Of a stretch of DNA of 64,000 nucleotides, positions 26,641-35,715 are shown piece after piece. The stretch covers positions 186,001 through 250,000 of the forward strand of contig BPGO01000001.1 of NCBI GenBank assembly GCA_026003075.1, written 5' to 3'. This DNA is from Fimbriimonadales bacterium. Its GTDB lineage: Bacteria; Armatimonadota; Fimbriimonadia; Fimbriimonadales; GBS-DC. The first letter of the stretch is position 1. Each line of letters begins with the position of its first letter. Below the pieces are notes generated by a model. The model was given only the letters and a program-made list of their open reading frames with translations. It had not been told where the DNA came from and did no database searches. The translations under genes and the position numbers were made by a program.

Positions 26641-27498
26641 TCAAATGATCATCGGTTCTGCTTGGAATTGACCATTAATCCATAATCCGCAGCCGAGCTG
26701 TTGCGCTCGCTCACGTGCGCCTTCTGTTAGTTCGCGTCCTGCGGCAACGGCCGCAGCAGGCAATCCGTGCTGCGCAACGATTTGTGCGCGTTGTACCGCG
26801 CGTTCTACATCGCCCACATCGACAACCCACGATACTTCAACGACATACACGCACTGACGCCCATCGCGTTTGTCGACACCGAAAAGAAACAGATCCGTAT
26901 TGCTCAGCGATTGCACTTCCTGTTCGGTAAAAGTTTGCCCTTCGGGAAGCAGCTCCTCCAAATCCGTCAGTAAGACAACGCGCACTTTTTTGAGATACAT
27001 ACTAAACCACGAGCCTGCTTGATTGCGGAATTTCGTCTCCAGCGACAAGCCTTTGAGCTCTGCAATGTCGTCGGTGTTCTTCTTGATTTGTGCGCCTTGA
27101 CGCTCAAAGCCCTCGCGCATCTCTTGACGCACTTTGTCAAACTCGCGATCCACGCGCTCAAAGCCCTCGCGCATCTCTTGACGCACTTTGTCAAACTCGC
27201 GATCGACCCGCTCAAAGCCCTCGCGCATTTCGCGATCCACGCGCTCAAAGCCCTCGCGCATTTCGCGATCCACGCGCTCAAAGCCCTCGCGCATTTCGCG
27301 ATCCACGCGCTCAAAGCCCTCGCGCATCTCCTGACGCACGGCTTTGAATTCGGCGCGAGTCTCCTCCCGGAACTCGTTCATATCTTCGGGCATGCGCTGT
27401 AGCGAGCGTGGCACAAGGATTGCGAAAAGCTTGCGCCGCCACTCGTCATTCTGCTCCAGAAACTCTGCCAGTTGCTCTACGGTTTCAATAATCGGCAT
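26641..27498 (-). CDS. Coiled-coil protein with PD-(D/E)XK nuclease-like C-terminal domain (DUF3782-like)
   Basis: 285 residues. A short helical N-terminus (1-55) is followed by a charged coiled coil (about 56-135) of near-identical 11-residue units EMREGFERVDR and 18-residue units that add EFDKVRQ. A C-terminal alpha/beta domain (about 150-285) has NTDLFLFGVDKRDG and YVVEVSWVV near residue 220, which could be the D...ExK-type core of a PD-(D/E)XK fold with Lys replaced. A paralogue lies at 35716-36615. The start is fixed by TATAAT eight bases upstream. Function unknown. Confidence 0.8.
   Translation of the reverse strand: MPIIETVEQLAEFLEQNDEWRRKLFAILVPRSLQRMPEDMNEFREETRAEFKAVRQEMREGFERVDREMREGFERVDREMREGFERVDREMREGFERVDREFDKVRQEMREGFERVDREFDKVRQEMREGFERQGAQIKKNTDDIAELKGLSLETKFRNQAGSWFSMYLKKVRVVLLTDLEELLPEGQTFTEQEVQSLSNTDLFLFGVDKRDGRQCVYVVEVSWVVDVGDVERAVQRAQIVAQHGLPAAAVAAGRELTEGARERAQQLGCGLWINGQFQAEPMII
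27101..27330. repeat. In-frame tandem repeats encoding a coiled coil
   Basis: Six copies of the core CGCTCAAAGCCCTCGCGCAT begin at 27101, 27155, 27209, 27242, 27275 and 27308. Spacings are 54, 54, 33, 33 and 33 bp, i.e. 18, 18, 11, 11 and 11 codons. The copies are nearly identical at DNA level. Confidence 0.9.
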
Positions 27499-27506
27499 AC
27501 ATAGGA

Positions 27507-27512
27507 ATTATA
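27507..27512 (-). promoter_or_regulatory. -10 element of the 27498 coiled-coil gene
   Basis: Minus-strand GGTATAAT, 8 nt before ATG 27498; no Shine-Dalgarno sequence and no clear -35. Confidence 0.65.
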
Positions 27513-27569
27513 CCACTAATCAAGTGTCCGCGCGCAGGAGACGCTCGCGGGAAGGCGAATTAATTCACG

Positions 27570-29045
27570 GTGGCGACGATGCAAACATACAGGCTCTATA
27601 TCAACGGTGAATGGGTAGACACGGCCGAACGCTACGAGGTGCGCAACCCTGCCAACGGCGAGGCGATTGCTACTTGCGCGGTTGCGGGCGAATCGGAGTT
27701 GAATGCAGCGGTGGATGCCGCCAACCATGCTTTTCCCGATTGGGCGGCGCGCTCCTACGAAGAGCGGGGTGAAATCCTACGCGCGGTCGCTCAGGGGATT
27801 CAAGCACGCTACGAGGAGTTCTCCCTCGTCGAATCGCAGGAGACGGGGCGCTGCCTACGCGAGACGATGGCACATGACATCCCCGCAACGGTAGCCGTAT
27901 TTGAGTACTTTGCAGGGATTGCACCCGCGACGCTGGGCGAGACCATTCCGGTACCGGGGATGTATCTAAACTATACACGGCGTGAACCGTATGGCGTCGT
28001 GGGCGCCATTACCCCGTGGAACTTCCCCCTCTGGCTCGCTGCCATCAAAATCGCGCCTGCACTTGCCGCGGGGAACACGATCGTACTCAAGCCTGCCCCC
28101 ACCACCCCGCTCACCGCGCTGATGCTGGCGGAAGTCATGCACCAAGCGGGCGTACCTGCGGGGGTGTTTAATGTGCTGACTGATCCCACCCCTGGCACCA
28201 TCGGCAACTTGCTGACCAAGCACCCCAAAGTGCATAAAATCTCATTCACGGGGTCAACAGCCGTCGGGGTGCGCGTAATGCAAAACGCCGCGACCCACAT
28301 CGCCCCCGTCTCGTTGGAGTTGGGGGGCAAGTCGCCGTTTATCGTGTTCGCCGACGCAGATTTCGAACGCGCGCTCGCCCATGCCCTGCTCGCCAACTAC
28401 TTCGCGCAGGGACAGATGTGCACCGCCGCCACGCGCATCTTCGTCGAGAAGCCCATCTACGAACGGTTCCGCGATGCCTTCGTACAGCGCGCTCAACGGC
28501 TGCAAATTGGCGATCCCTTAGACCCCACCACTGAGTTCGCCACACTGCACAAACGCGAGCAACTCGAAAAGACCGAGTTCTATGTGCGCACAGCTGTAGA
28601 AGAGGGCGCGAAAATCCTCACAGGTGGCAAGCGCATCACTGAGCCACCTTTTGACAAAGGGTTCTACTTCCGGCCGACCGTACTGGAGGAGGTGCACCCC
28701 ACGATGCGCGTCGCCTGCGATGAAATTTTCGGACCTGTGGCGATGCTGATGCCTTTTGAAGGTGAAGAAGAAGCCCTACGCCTCGCCCACATGACCGACT
28801 ACGGCTTAGCAGCAGGCGTCTGGACACAAGACATCGGCAAGGCGTTGCGTCTCGCGCACCAAATACAGGCAGGCAAGGTGTGGGTCAACTGCTACAATAT
28901 GATTCCTCCCCAAGCACCCTACGGCGGGTACAAGCTCAGCGGTTTCGGGCGCGAGCTGGGACTGCACTGTCTGTTAGAGCTCTACACCCAAGTCAAGAAT
29001 GTGCAGGTAGACCTCAGCCCCGACTATTTCGAGTGGTTTGGATAG
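27570..29045 (+). CDS. NAD(P)-dependent aldehyde dehydrogenase (betaine-aldehyde dehydrogenase-like)
   Basis: 491 residues of the ALDH superfamily, oxidising an aldehyde to the acid. Visible motifs are AITPWNFPLW (about residue 148, cofactor site), NTIVLKPAPTTPL, FTGSTAVGVRV, the general-base Glu in LELGGKSP near residue 250, the catalytic Cys in GQMCTAATR near residue 284, and EIFGPVAML near residue 385. Sequence style is closest to betaine/aminobutyraldehyde dehydrogenases, but the substrate is not certain. The start is GTG 27570 or ATG 27579. A 13-bp hairpin follows the gene. Confidence 0.92.
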   Translation: MATMQTYRLYINGEWVDTAERYEVRNPANGEAIATCAVAGESELNAAVDAANHAFPDWAARSYEERGEILRAVAQGIQARYEEFSLVESQETGRCLRETMAHDIPATVAVFEYFAGIAPATLGETIPVPGMYLNYTRREPYGVVGAITPWNFPLWLAAIKIAPALAAGNTIVLKPAPTTPLTALMLAEVMHQAGVPAGVFNVLTDPTPGTIGNLLTKHPKVHKISFTGSTAVGVRVMQNAATHIAPVSLELGGKSPFIVFADADFERALAHALLANYFAQGQMCTAATRIFVEKPIYERFRDAFVQRAQRLQIGDPLDPTTEFATLHKREQLEKTEFYVRTAVEEGAKILTGGKRITEPPFDKGFYFRPTVLEEVHPTMRVACDEIFGPVAMLMPFEGEEEALRLAHMTDYGLAAGVWTQDIGKALRLAHQIQAGKVWVNCYNMIPPQAPYGGYKLSGFGRELGLHCLLELYTQVKNVQVDLSPDYFEWFG

Positions 29046-29069
29046 GCTCGAGGGTGCGCTCTGCGGTAA

Positions 29070-29109
29070 ATGCCCCTCGCTCGGGCGGAATGCCGAGAGC
29101 GAGGGGCAT
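29070..29109. terminator. Hairpin between convergent genes
   Basis: Perfect 13-bp inverted repeat (29070-29082 with 29097-29109; left arm ATGCCCCTCGCTC) around a 14-base loop, centred in the 83-bp gap between two convergent genes. No T-tract on either side, so it may be a bidirectional barrier or a REP-like element. Confidence 0.6.
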
Positions 29110-29128
29110 GTGACTTGTCGATAAATGC

Positions 29129-31588
29129 CTACGCGGCGTCCTGGGCAGTGTCCACTATCTGAAGCGTTGGAGTCTCTGAGTCCACTTTGAACATCGCTAC
29201 CAACAGCTCCAGTTCTTGAGCGACTGCGCCGAGTTGTTGCATCTGTTGACGTGCTTGCTCAAGGGTTTGAGACTGCAATTCGGACGCCTGCGCGGACTGC
29301 GTGGCGCGCTGAGTGATAGTCGCCCCCGTGTGGGTGATTCCTTGCAGTGCTTGTGCGATTTGCTGACTTTGCGTCGCCAGTGTTTCCGAGTTGCGTGCTG
29401 ACTCGTCAGCCATTGCAGCGATTTGCGCCATGTTCTGTCCGACCGTCGACATCTCGGCGTTCATCTCCTGTGTGGCGGCGCTTGTCTGCTCGGCAATCGC
29501 TGCGATGCCCTCGATGCGTTCCAGGGTATTACGGCTATCTTGCTCCACTTGCTGCATCGCTTGCACGGCGGACTGCACCTGCGTGTCGATGCTCTGCACC
29601 GCTTGCAGCACCTGCTGGAGCCGCTCTTGCACGGTGTTGGCTTGCTCCACACCGACATTCACCGACTCGGTTGTGGTTTGCAGTGCGCTCAAGGAAGCTT
29701 CGGTGCGTTCCAGCACTTGCTGAATGATACGCTGGATGTCGCGCGTGGCATTGGCACTGCGTTCTGCGAGTCGGCGCACTTCTTCGGCGACGACGGCGAA
29801 CCCGCGCCCAGCTTCACCTGCACGCGCCGCTTCGATGGCTGCATTGAGCGCAAGCAGGTTCGTCTGGCGAGCAATTTCTTCGATGGTGCGCACAATTTCA
29901 CTAATGGATGCTGACATCGCCGCCAGCGATTGAAGTTCCTGACCCACTTGCTGAACATCGTGTTCGATTTGTCGCACCGCGTTCGCGGTCTGTGCGAGGG
30001 TCTGCGCGCCTTCTTCAGCCGCGTGCGCCACCTGTTGAGTCTGCGCCGACGCCGTCCGCAGTTGGGTCGCCGCTTGACGAATGCCCTGTTCCATCAAGCG
30101 CACCGATTCCAGCCCCTCAGACGCCGTATGTGCTGTCTGCTCCGCTCCTTGCGAAACTTCTTGCACAACGCGCTGGATTTCTTGGATTACTTGTGCGCCT
30201 TGCTGCACCAGTCGCGCCGTTTCTTCGGACTGCTGAGCGAACGCTTGAATCGTTTCACGGAACTGCGCCACTGTGGCGGCGTTTTGATTGAGTTCGCCGA
30301 CGAAACTCTTGCTGGCTTGCTCGGTTTGTGCTGCCAGCTGGTGAACCTCATGCGCCGATTGCGCTAACTGCTCAGTCGCGCGGTGAGTTTGCTGAACGAT
30401 GGTAACAAGCTGCGCACTCGCCTGACGCACCTGCAACACCATCTGCTGCAGACGCTCCATAAAGCGATTAAAATAAGTTGCAAACTCGCCCAGTTCGTCC
30501 TGACGCTGGATGCTCAGCCGCTGGGTGAGGTCGCCTTGCCCTTCGCTGGCCCGTTTCGCCCAAGCGGTTATCTGGCGCACTGGTTGCAACACGCGATGCG
30601 TGAGCGTCCATACCAGCGCAATCATCAGCAGGATAGCGAACAGCGTACTGATGAACGCGCGGGAGCGTAGACTTGCCAACGGTGCAAGAATAGCGCTCTC
30701 CTCAACGCTCATCACCAGTTTCCAATTGCTTAAGGGCACGGTCTCCCAGAACAGATAACGCGGCTGCCCGCCGATTACAGCGCGTTGCACCCCGCGCGGC
30801 GAACTGCTCACAATCTTGCCTTCAGGCAACTGTTCCAGTTTCGTGCCTGCGAAGTCCTTCCGTAGCAACAGTCGCTTGTCTGGGTGGGCGATCACCAAGC
30901 CACCCTCACTGATGAGCATCGCAAACTCGCGATTTTTGAACTCTTCCCCCAGTAAGCGCAACTGCGCGGTCTTCTCCGCCAAGCCATCCAACGTCAGATC
31001 GATTCCCGCTACCCCAAAGAAGCGGTTCTGCTTATCGTATAGGGGTACGGTGACGCTGACCATGGTTGTGTTCACTGAACCCGCGTCATAGTAGGGTTCG
31101 GTGATGCTCAGCCTGCCCGTCTTTTTGGGTTTTTGGTACCACTCTTGATGGGCGTCATGCTGGTCGTAGTCATCAGCAATCTTTTCAGCTTTGGGATAGG
31201 AAGAGCGCGTCACTATGGGAATACGCATTGGGTCTGGAGGAAAGCGATGTTCGTAAGCATAATAGGCACTCACGACCTCTTTGGGCTGCGATTGAAGAAC
31301 ACCTGCCAGGAAAGAAATAATCGCAGGATCGGGGTCTTTGCCTATCTGTTGCTGTCGCTGAGCCATCACGGTGGGCACATTCGCAAACTGTTTCAAATAG
31401 ATCTCCATCTGACGCGCGGTCTCAGCGGTCATGCGTTGTCCCGTATGCTGCGCCTCCGTGATTAGGGTCTGACGCGATGCGCTGTAGATTAACCAACTAT
31501 TAACCGCCAGCACGACCGCAGTCGCGCAACCAACCATCAGCGTCAAAGTCAATACTATCGACCGATTGAATCGTTTTGCATTTTCCAT
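29129..31588 (-). CDS. Methyl-accepting chemotaxis protein with dCache sensor domain
   Basis: 819-residue transmembrane chemoreceptor. TM1 is at about residues 12-34. A periplasmic double-Cache-like sensor spans about 35-300 ([47 protein letters not shown]). TM2 is near 310-325 and is followed by HAMP ([19 protein letters not shown]). The long Gln/Ala-rich cytoplasmic coiled coil has the invariant tip [21 protein letters not shown]. There is no C-terminal CheR-binding pentapeptide. ATG 31588 is chosen because GGAGG lies seven bases upstream; 31606 is the alternative. No che genes are nearby, and the ligand is unknown. Confidence 0.93.
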   Translation of the reverse strand: MENAKRFNRSIVLTLTLMVGCATAVVLAVNSWLIYSASRQTLITEAQHTGQRMTAETARQMEIYLKQFANVPTVMAQRQQQIGKDPDPAIISFLAGVLQSQPKEVVSAYYAYEHRFPPDPMRIPIVTRSSYPKAEKIADDYDQHDAHQEWYQKPKKTGRLSITEPYYDAGSVNTTMVSVTVPLYDKQNRFFGVAGIDLTLDGLAEKTAQLRLLGEEFKNREFAMLISEGGLVIAHPDKRLLLRKDFAGTKLEQLPEGKIVSSSPRGVQRAVIGGQPRYLFWETVPLSNWKLVMSVEESAILAPLASLRSRAFISTLFAILLMIALVWTLTHRVLQPVRQITAWAKRASEGQGDLTQRLSIQRQDELGEFATYFNRFMERLQQMVLQVRQASAQLVTIVQQTHRATEQLAQSAHEVHQLAAQTEQASKSFVGELNQNAATVAQFRETIQAFAQQSEETARLVQQGAQVIQEIQRVVQEVSQGAEQTAHTASEGLESVRLMEQGIRQAATQLRTASAQTQQVAHAAEEGAQTLAQTANAVRQIEHDVQQVGQELQSLAAMSASISEIVRTIEEIARQTNLLALNAAIEAARAGEAGRGFAVVAEEVRRLAERSANATRDIQRIIQQVLERTEASLSALQTTTESVNVGVEQANTVQERLQQVLQAVQSIDTQVQSAVQAMQQVEQDSRNTLERIEGIAAIAEQTSAATQEMNAEMSTVGQNMAQIAAMADESARNSETLATQSQQIAQALQGITHTGATITQRATQSAQASELQSQTLEQARQQMQQLGAVAQELELLVAMFKVDSETPTLQIVDTAQDAA

Positions 31589-31699
31589 CCAGCGACCTCC
31601 ATCCACATCAGAAGATTATGCGCAAGACGCCTGTGAACCTTTACTAATATAGGTAGATGCATAGCAGGAAACTCTTGACGGAGAGAGAAACCCGCGGCT

Positions 31700-32185
31700 A
31701 TGCGAATCGGCGTCCTGTCAGATACACATGACCATATGAGCCACATCCGCCGCGCGGTGGAGGCGCTCAACGATTTGCAGGTGGAGTTGGTGCTCCACGC
31801 AGGCGACTATGTCGCGCCCTTTGTAGCGAACGAACTCGCGCGCCTGAATTGCCGCCTGTTGGGGATTTTCGGCAACAACGATGGCGAACGGTTGGGGCTG
31901 ACGAAGCGAATCAGCGAAATCGGGCAAGTGCAAGTGCAGCCGCTGTTTTTGGAACTGGAGAGCTGCCGCATCGCGATGGTGCACGAGCCAGAACCCGTGG
32001 AGGCGTTTGCACGCAGCGGACTCTATGATTTGGTCATCTACGGGCACACGCACCAACAGGAGCTGCGCACTGTGGGCGAGTGCCTTGTGTTAAACCCAGG
32101 TGAGGTATGCGGCTGGCTCACAGGCACTGCCACCTGTGCTGTAGTCACCCTGCCAGAGAAACAAGTGGAGATTTTGCGCCTCTGA
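31700..32185 (+). CDS. Metallophosphoesterase, YfcE/MJ0936 family
   Basis: 161-residue calcineurin-like phosphodiesterase. It has all the metal motifs in order: GVLSDTHDH (residues 4-12), HAGDY, GIFGNNDGE near residue 55, MVHEPEP (a variant of the usual HG box) and IYGHTHQQE near residue 112. Members hydrolyse model phosphodiesters; the natural substrate is unknown. It precedes dnaX by 19 bp, but dnaX has its own -10 element inside that gap. Confidence 0.9.
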   Translation: MRIGVLSDTHDHMSHIRRAVEALNDLQVELVLHAGDYVAPFVANELARLNCRLLGIFGNNDGERLGLTKRISEIGQVQVQPLFLELESCRIAMVHEPEPVEAFARSGLYDLVIYGHTHQQELRTVGECLVLNPGEVCGWLTGTATCAVVTLPEKQVEILRL

Positions 32186-32191
32186 AACAGG

Positions 32192-32197
32192 TACAAT
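32192..32197 (+). promoter_or_regulatory. -10 element of dnaX
   Basis: GGTACAAT, 7 nt before GTG 32205. No Shine-Dalgarno sequence fits in the gap and no -35 is evident. Confidence 0.65.
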
Positions 32198-32204
32198 TCC
32201 TGCC

Positions 32205-33827
32205 GTGGCGTACATTAGCCTGTACCGCAAGTATCGGGCGCAGACCTTCGATGAGCTAATGGGTCAGTCGCATGTAACAGTGACCCTACGCAACGCGATT
32301 CAGCAAGGTAGAATAGCGCACGCCTACCTATTCTGTGGTCCGCGCGGTACCGGCAAAACCTCCACCGCACGCTTGCTCGCCAAAGCGCTCAACTGCGAGC
32401 AGGGGCCCACTCCGAACCCATGTAATCAGTGCCGATTTTGCCAGGCGATTCAGGCGGGTAACTGCGTCGATGTCGTCGAAATGGACGCGGCGTCCGAGAC
32501 CAGTATCGAGGATGTGCGCACTTCCATCATCGAGAACGCCAAGTACCCGCCGATGGAGGCACGCTATAAGATTTACATCATCGACGAGGTGCATGACTTA
32601 TCGGCGAAGGCCTTCGATGCCCTGTTGAAGACGATTGAGGAGCCGCCGCCGCATGTGATTTTCGTGCTGGCGACGACGGAGTTCCACCGCGTCCCTCCAA
32701 CTATCCGCTCGCGCTGCCAGCGGTTCGACTTCCATCGGGGGACGATTGCCGACATCGCAAGACGGTTGCAGCAGGTTCTGGATGCGGAGGGCTTCCGTGC
32801 GGAGCCGGCTGCACTCCATCTGGTGGCGCGGGCGGCGGACGGCTCATGGCGCGATGCGTTGACGGCGCTGGAACAGGTCATCGCCTTCAGCGAAGACGGC
32901 GTCATTACTCCCCAGACCGTCTATAACGCGCTCGGTATGCTGGAAGACGAGACCTTGATGCAGATAACCGACGCGCTGTTGAACCACGACGCGGGCAAGG
33001 CACTCAACCTGTTGGATGCGCAGATGCTGTTAGGGCGCGAGCCGCGCACGCTCGCAGACGCGCTGATTCAGCACTGGCGGATGCTGATTCAGGCAGCCCT
33101 GCACGCGCAGGATCAAGCGGGGATGTACGACCCTACTGTTTGGGGGGCGATGGTGGAGCAGGCACGCCGTGCGGGTGTGTCCCGCTTGCTCCGCTGGTGG
33201 GAACAGATGGCGGGCGCACTTAGTGAAATGCGCAGTTCCGGCTCGCCCCGCGCGATTCTGGAACTCTACCTGCTGATGTTCGCCTGCGAATCCCCCACCC
33301 CGCAAACAGCATCGCCCCCGCCGTCCTCTGCGCCGGCGATGGCATCGCCCCCACCCCCTGCGGAGACTCCTGCCCAATCCGCTGTTTCGACTGCCGTACC
33401 CTCGCCCGAACAAGAGCAAGTCGCTACACCGACCGTGCCTACAAGCGAAGGTGCAGACCCCGAATACGCTAATCAGCTCTGGCGTCAAAAAGTGGAGGAG
33501 TTAGGACAACGCAGCCCTGCAGGGGCGATGAACCTGCGCGGCTCGCGTGTCCTCATTGCAAACGGCACGATTCGCCTGATTCTCGCCAGCCAGATGGCAT
33601 ACGAGTTTTTCCGTCAGAAACCCAGCCGTGAGCAAAATCTTATCCAAGCGGTACGCTCCGCCCTGGGAATGCCCAGCGCCCCCGTGAAGCTGGATTACGA
33701 CGAAGCGCCACCCCAAGAGGCACCCCCGCCACCCCCCGTCGCCGAAGCACGCGTCTTGGAAGGCGAGGAGCTTATCGACGCCATCAGCCAAACCTTCAAC
33801 GGGTACGAGGTGGAGCCGGAAGCGTGA
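32205..33827 (+). CDS. dnaX: DNA polymerase III subunit gamma/tau
   Basis: Clamp-loader ATPase of the replisome, 540 residues. The N-terminal AAA+ part has SLYRKYRAQTFDELMGQ, Walker A GPRGTGKTSTARLL near residue 46, the four-Cys zinc module (about residues 64-79: NCEQGPTPNPCNQCRFC), Walker B IYIIDEVHDLS, and LATTEFHRVPPTIRSRCQRF. A Pro/Ala-rich linker (about 365-425) precedes a C-terminal tau-like domain. It starts with GTG 32205, seven bases after GGTACAAT, so it is probably leaderless. No frameshift site was looked for systematically. Confidence 0.95.
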   Translation: MAYISLYRKYRAQTFDELMGQSHVTVTLRNAIQQGRIAHAYLFCGPRGTGKTSTARLLAKALNCEQGPTPNPCNQCRFCQAIQAGNCVDVVEMDAASETSIEDVRTSIIENAKYPPMEARYKIYIIDEVHDLSAKAFDALLKTIEEPPPHVIFVLATTEFHRVPPTIRSRCQRFDFHRGTIADIARRLQQVLDAEGFRAEPAALHLVARAADGSWRDALTALEQVIAFSEDGVITPQTVYNALGMLEDETLMQITDALLNHDAGKALNLLDAQMLLGREPRTLADALIQHWRMLIQAALHAQDQAGMYDPTVWGAMVEQARRAGVSRLLRWWEQMAGALSEMRSSGSPRAILELYLLMFACESPTPQTASPPPSSAPAMASPPPPAETPAQSAVSTAVPSPEQEQVATPTVPTSEGADPEYANQLWRQKVEELGQRSPAGAMNLRGSRVLIANGTIRLILASQMAYEFFRQKPSREQNLIQAVRSALGMPSAPVKLDYDEAPPQEAPPPPPVAEARVLEGEELIDAISQTFNGYEVEPEA

Positions 33828-33856
33828 GTAAACGGCGGAGTGCGCACGCCAACGGG

Positions 33857-33862
33857 TACAAT
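33857..33862 (+). promoter_or_regulatory. -10 element of accC
   Basis: GGTACAAT, 9 nt before GTG 33872, just after the dnaX stop. It lies inside the upstream-open accC frame and so argues against the earlier GTG 33824. Confidence 0.6.
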
Positions 33863-33871
33863 ACGCCTACT

Positions 33872-35242
33872 GTGTTTCGCAAGATACTGGTTGCGAATCG
33901 AGGTGAGATTGCGGTACGAGTAATCCGCGCGTGCCGCGAACTGGGCATACAAAGCGTCGCGGTCTACTCTGAAGCCGACCGCGACGCGCTGCATGTGCAA
34001 CTTGCGGACGAGGCAATCTGTATCGGACCGCCGCCCAGCACGGAGAGCTACCTGAACATTCCCCATATCCTCATGGCGGCGCAAATCACAGGCGCGGAAG
34101 CGGTTCACCCCGGCTACGGCTACCTCTCCGAGCGTAGCAGCTTTGCGGAGGCATGTGCCTTACAGGGTATCAAGTTTATCGGACCGCCCGTAGAGGCGAT
34201 TACCAAGATGGGCGACAAGTCCTTAGCGCGTGCAATCGCTCATAAGGCGGGCGCGCCCGTGCTGCCCGGTACAGAACGGGCACTCCAAAGCGAAGACGAA
34301 GCCGTCGCCGCGGCGCGACAAATTGGATTCCCCCTGCTTATCAAGGCAGCAGCCGGCGGCGGGGGTCGGGGTATCCGTCGCGTGATGAGTGAGGACGACT
34401 TGATACCTGCTTTGCGTATCGCCCAATCCGAAGCGCAGGCGGCGTTCGGCTCGCCCGAAGTCTATCTCGAAAAATATATCCCTGAACCGCGCCATATCGA
34501 AGTACAAATCTTAGCCGACGAGCATGGGAATGTGCTGCACCTGTATGAACGCGAATGCTCCATTCAGAACCCACGCCACCAGAAGATGATCGAGGAAGCC
34601 CCCGCGCCGAACCTGAAGCCCGAAACGCGCCGCGCCTTGGGCGAGGCGGCAGTCAAAGTCGCTCAGGCAGTCGGGTACCAGAACGCAGGAACCATCGAGT
34701 TTCTGGTGGACGCTGAAGAGAATTTCTACTTTATCGAGATGAACACCCGTCTCCAAGTAGAACATCCCGTCACGGAGGCGATTACGGGCATCGACATCGT
34801 GCAGTGGCAGATTCGCATCGCCGCCGGCGAGCGACTCTCTTATACCCAAAGTGAGATCCACGTCAGCGGACATGCCATCGAGGCGCGTCTGACGGCGGAA
34901 ATCCCCGAGCAAGACTTCACGCCGTCCACAGGGCGTATTAGCGAATGGACGCCCCCGGGCGGTCCGGGCGTGCGGGTCGATAGCCATCTCTACACGGGCT
35001 ACAGTGTCCCACCTTACTACGACCCCTTGCTGGCGAAGATTATTGTGCATGCGCCCACTCGGGAGATGGCAGTCACCCGTTTGCAACGCGCTCTGCACGA
35101 AACGCGCATCACGGGCGTATCTACCTGTCGAGACTTCCTGTTGCGTCTTATCGCGACCGACGAGTTTCGTCGGGGCGAGGTTTCCACCCCATTTGTGCCA
35201 CGCCTGTTGAAGAGCATGCTGACGACGGGAGGCGTGCGATGA
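33872..35242 (+). CDS. accC: Biotin carboxylase subunit of acetyl-CoA carboxylase
   Basis: ATP-dependent carboxylation of biotin on AccB, 456 residues, normal size. ATP-grasp motifs are visible: start FRKILVANRGEIAVRVIRAC, HPGYGYLSE, MGDKSLAR, the glycine-rich loop KAAAGGGGRGIR, EKYIPEPRHIEVQILAD, RECSIQNPRHQKMIEEAPAP, EMNTRLQVEHPVTE and the C-terminal domain with GHAIEARLTAE. GTG 33872 matches the usual family start and follows a GGTACAAT box. GTG 33824, overlapping the dnaX stop, would add 16 unusual residues. The stop overlaps nusB. Confidence 0.95.
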   Translation: MFRKILVANRGEIAVRVIRACRELGIQSVAVYSEADRDALHVQLADEAICIGPPPSTESYLNIPHILMAAQITGAEAVHPGYGYLSERSSFAEACALQGIKFIGPPVEAITKMGDKSLARAIAHKAGAPVLPGTERALQSEDEAVAAARQIGFPLLIKAAAGGGGRGIRRVMSEDDLIPALRIAQSEAQAAFGSPEVYLEKYIPEPRHIEVQILADEHGNVLHLYERECSIQNPRHQKMIEEAPAPNLKPETRRALGEAAVKVAQAVGYQNAGTIEFLVDAEENFYFIEMNTRLQVEHPVTEAITGIDIVQWQIRIAAGERLSYTQSEIHVSGHAIEARLTAEIPEQDFTPSTGRISEWTPPGGPGVRVDSHLYTGYSVPPYYDPLLAKIIVHAPTREMAVTRLQRALHETRITGVSTCRDFLLRLIATDEFRRGEVSTPFVPRLLKSMLTTGGVR

Positions 35243-35709
35243 ACGGTAAGCCCCCAGGGCGCCGTGCCGTGCGCGAGTGGGCGCTGCGTGCCCTGTATCA
35301 AATCGATCTCGGCGGGAAAACCCCCGAAGAAGCCGTCGAGGAGGTGCTGAGCGTCGCCGCGCTCGAACCCGACGATGCGGATACAGTGCGCGAACTGGTG
35401 TACGGCACAACGCGCTTGCAGCCAACGGAGTTAGATCCGCTAATACAGCAGTACGCACGCGGCTGGACGATTGACCGCATGGCGGTGATTGACCGCAATA
35501 TTTTACGGCTTGCGTTGTATGAGCTGCGCTACCATCCCGAACAGCCCTACAAGGTGGTCATCAACGACGCGATCGAGCTGGCGAAGAAATACAGCACGGC
35601 GGAGTCGGGGCGATTTGTGAATGGCATTTTGGGGGCGATTGTCCGACAGATGTACCCTGAAGAGTCACTTCCGTCGGAAAAGGAAGACGACTCAGCGCAG
35701 AGCGAGTAG
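35239..35709 (+). CDS. nusB: Transcription antitermination factor NusB
   Basis: 156-residue all-helical RNA-binding protein that works with NusE (S10) at boxA in rRNA antitermination. Family features are RRAVREWALRALYQIDL at the N-terminus, WTIDRMAVIDRNILRLALYEL near residue 75, KVVINDAIELAKKYSTAES and GRFVNGILGAIVR. The acidic C-terminal tail (about 15 residues) is extra. Its ATG overlaps the accC stop by four bases, so the two are coupled; accC and nusB are neighbours in other bacteria too. Confidence 0.95.
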   Translation: MNGKPPGRRAVREWALRALYQIDLGGKTPEEAVEEVLSVAALEPDDADTVRELVYGTTRLQPTELDPLIQQYARGWTIDRMAVIDRNILRLALYELRYHPEQPYKVVINDAIELAKKYSTAESGRFVNGILGAIVRQMYPEESLPSEKEDDSAQSE

Positions 35710-35715
35710 CCCGCG

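Noticed and set aside
27101-27330. Regular direct repeats that could suggest a CRISPR array
   Set aside because: Units are contiguous, in frame, without unique spacers, and encode a coiled coil inside an intact gene; the same holds for 36224-36408.
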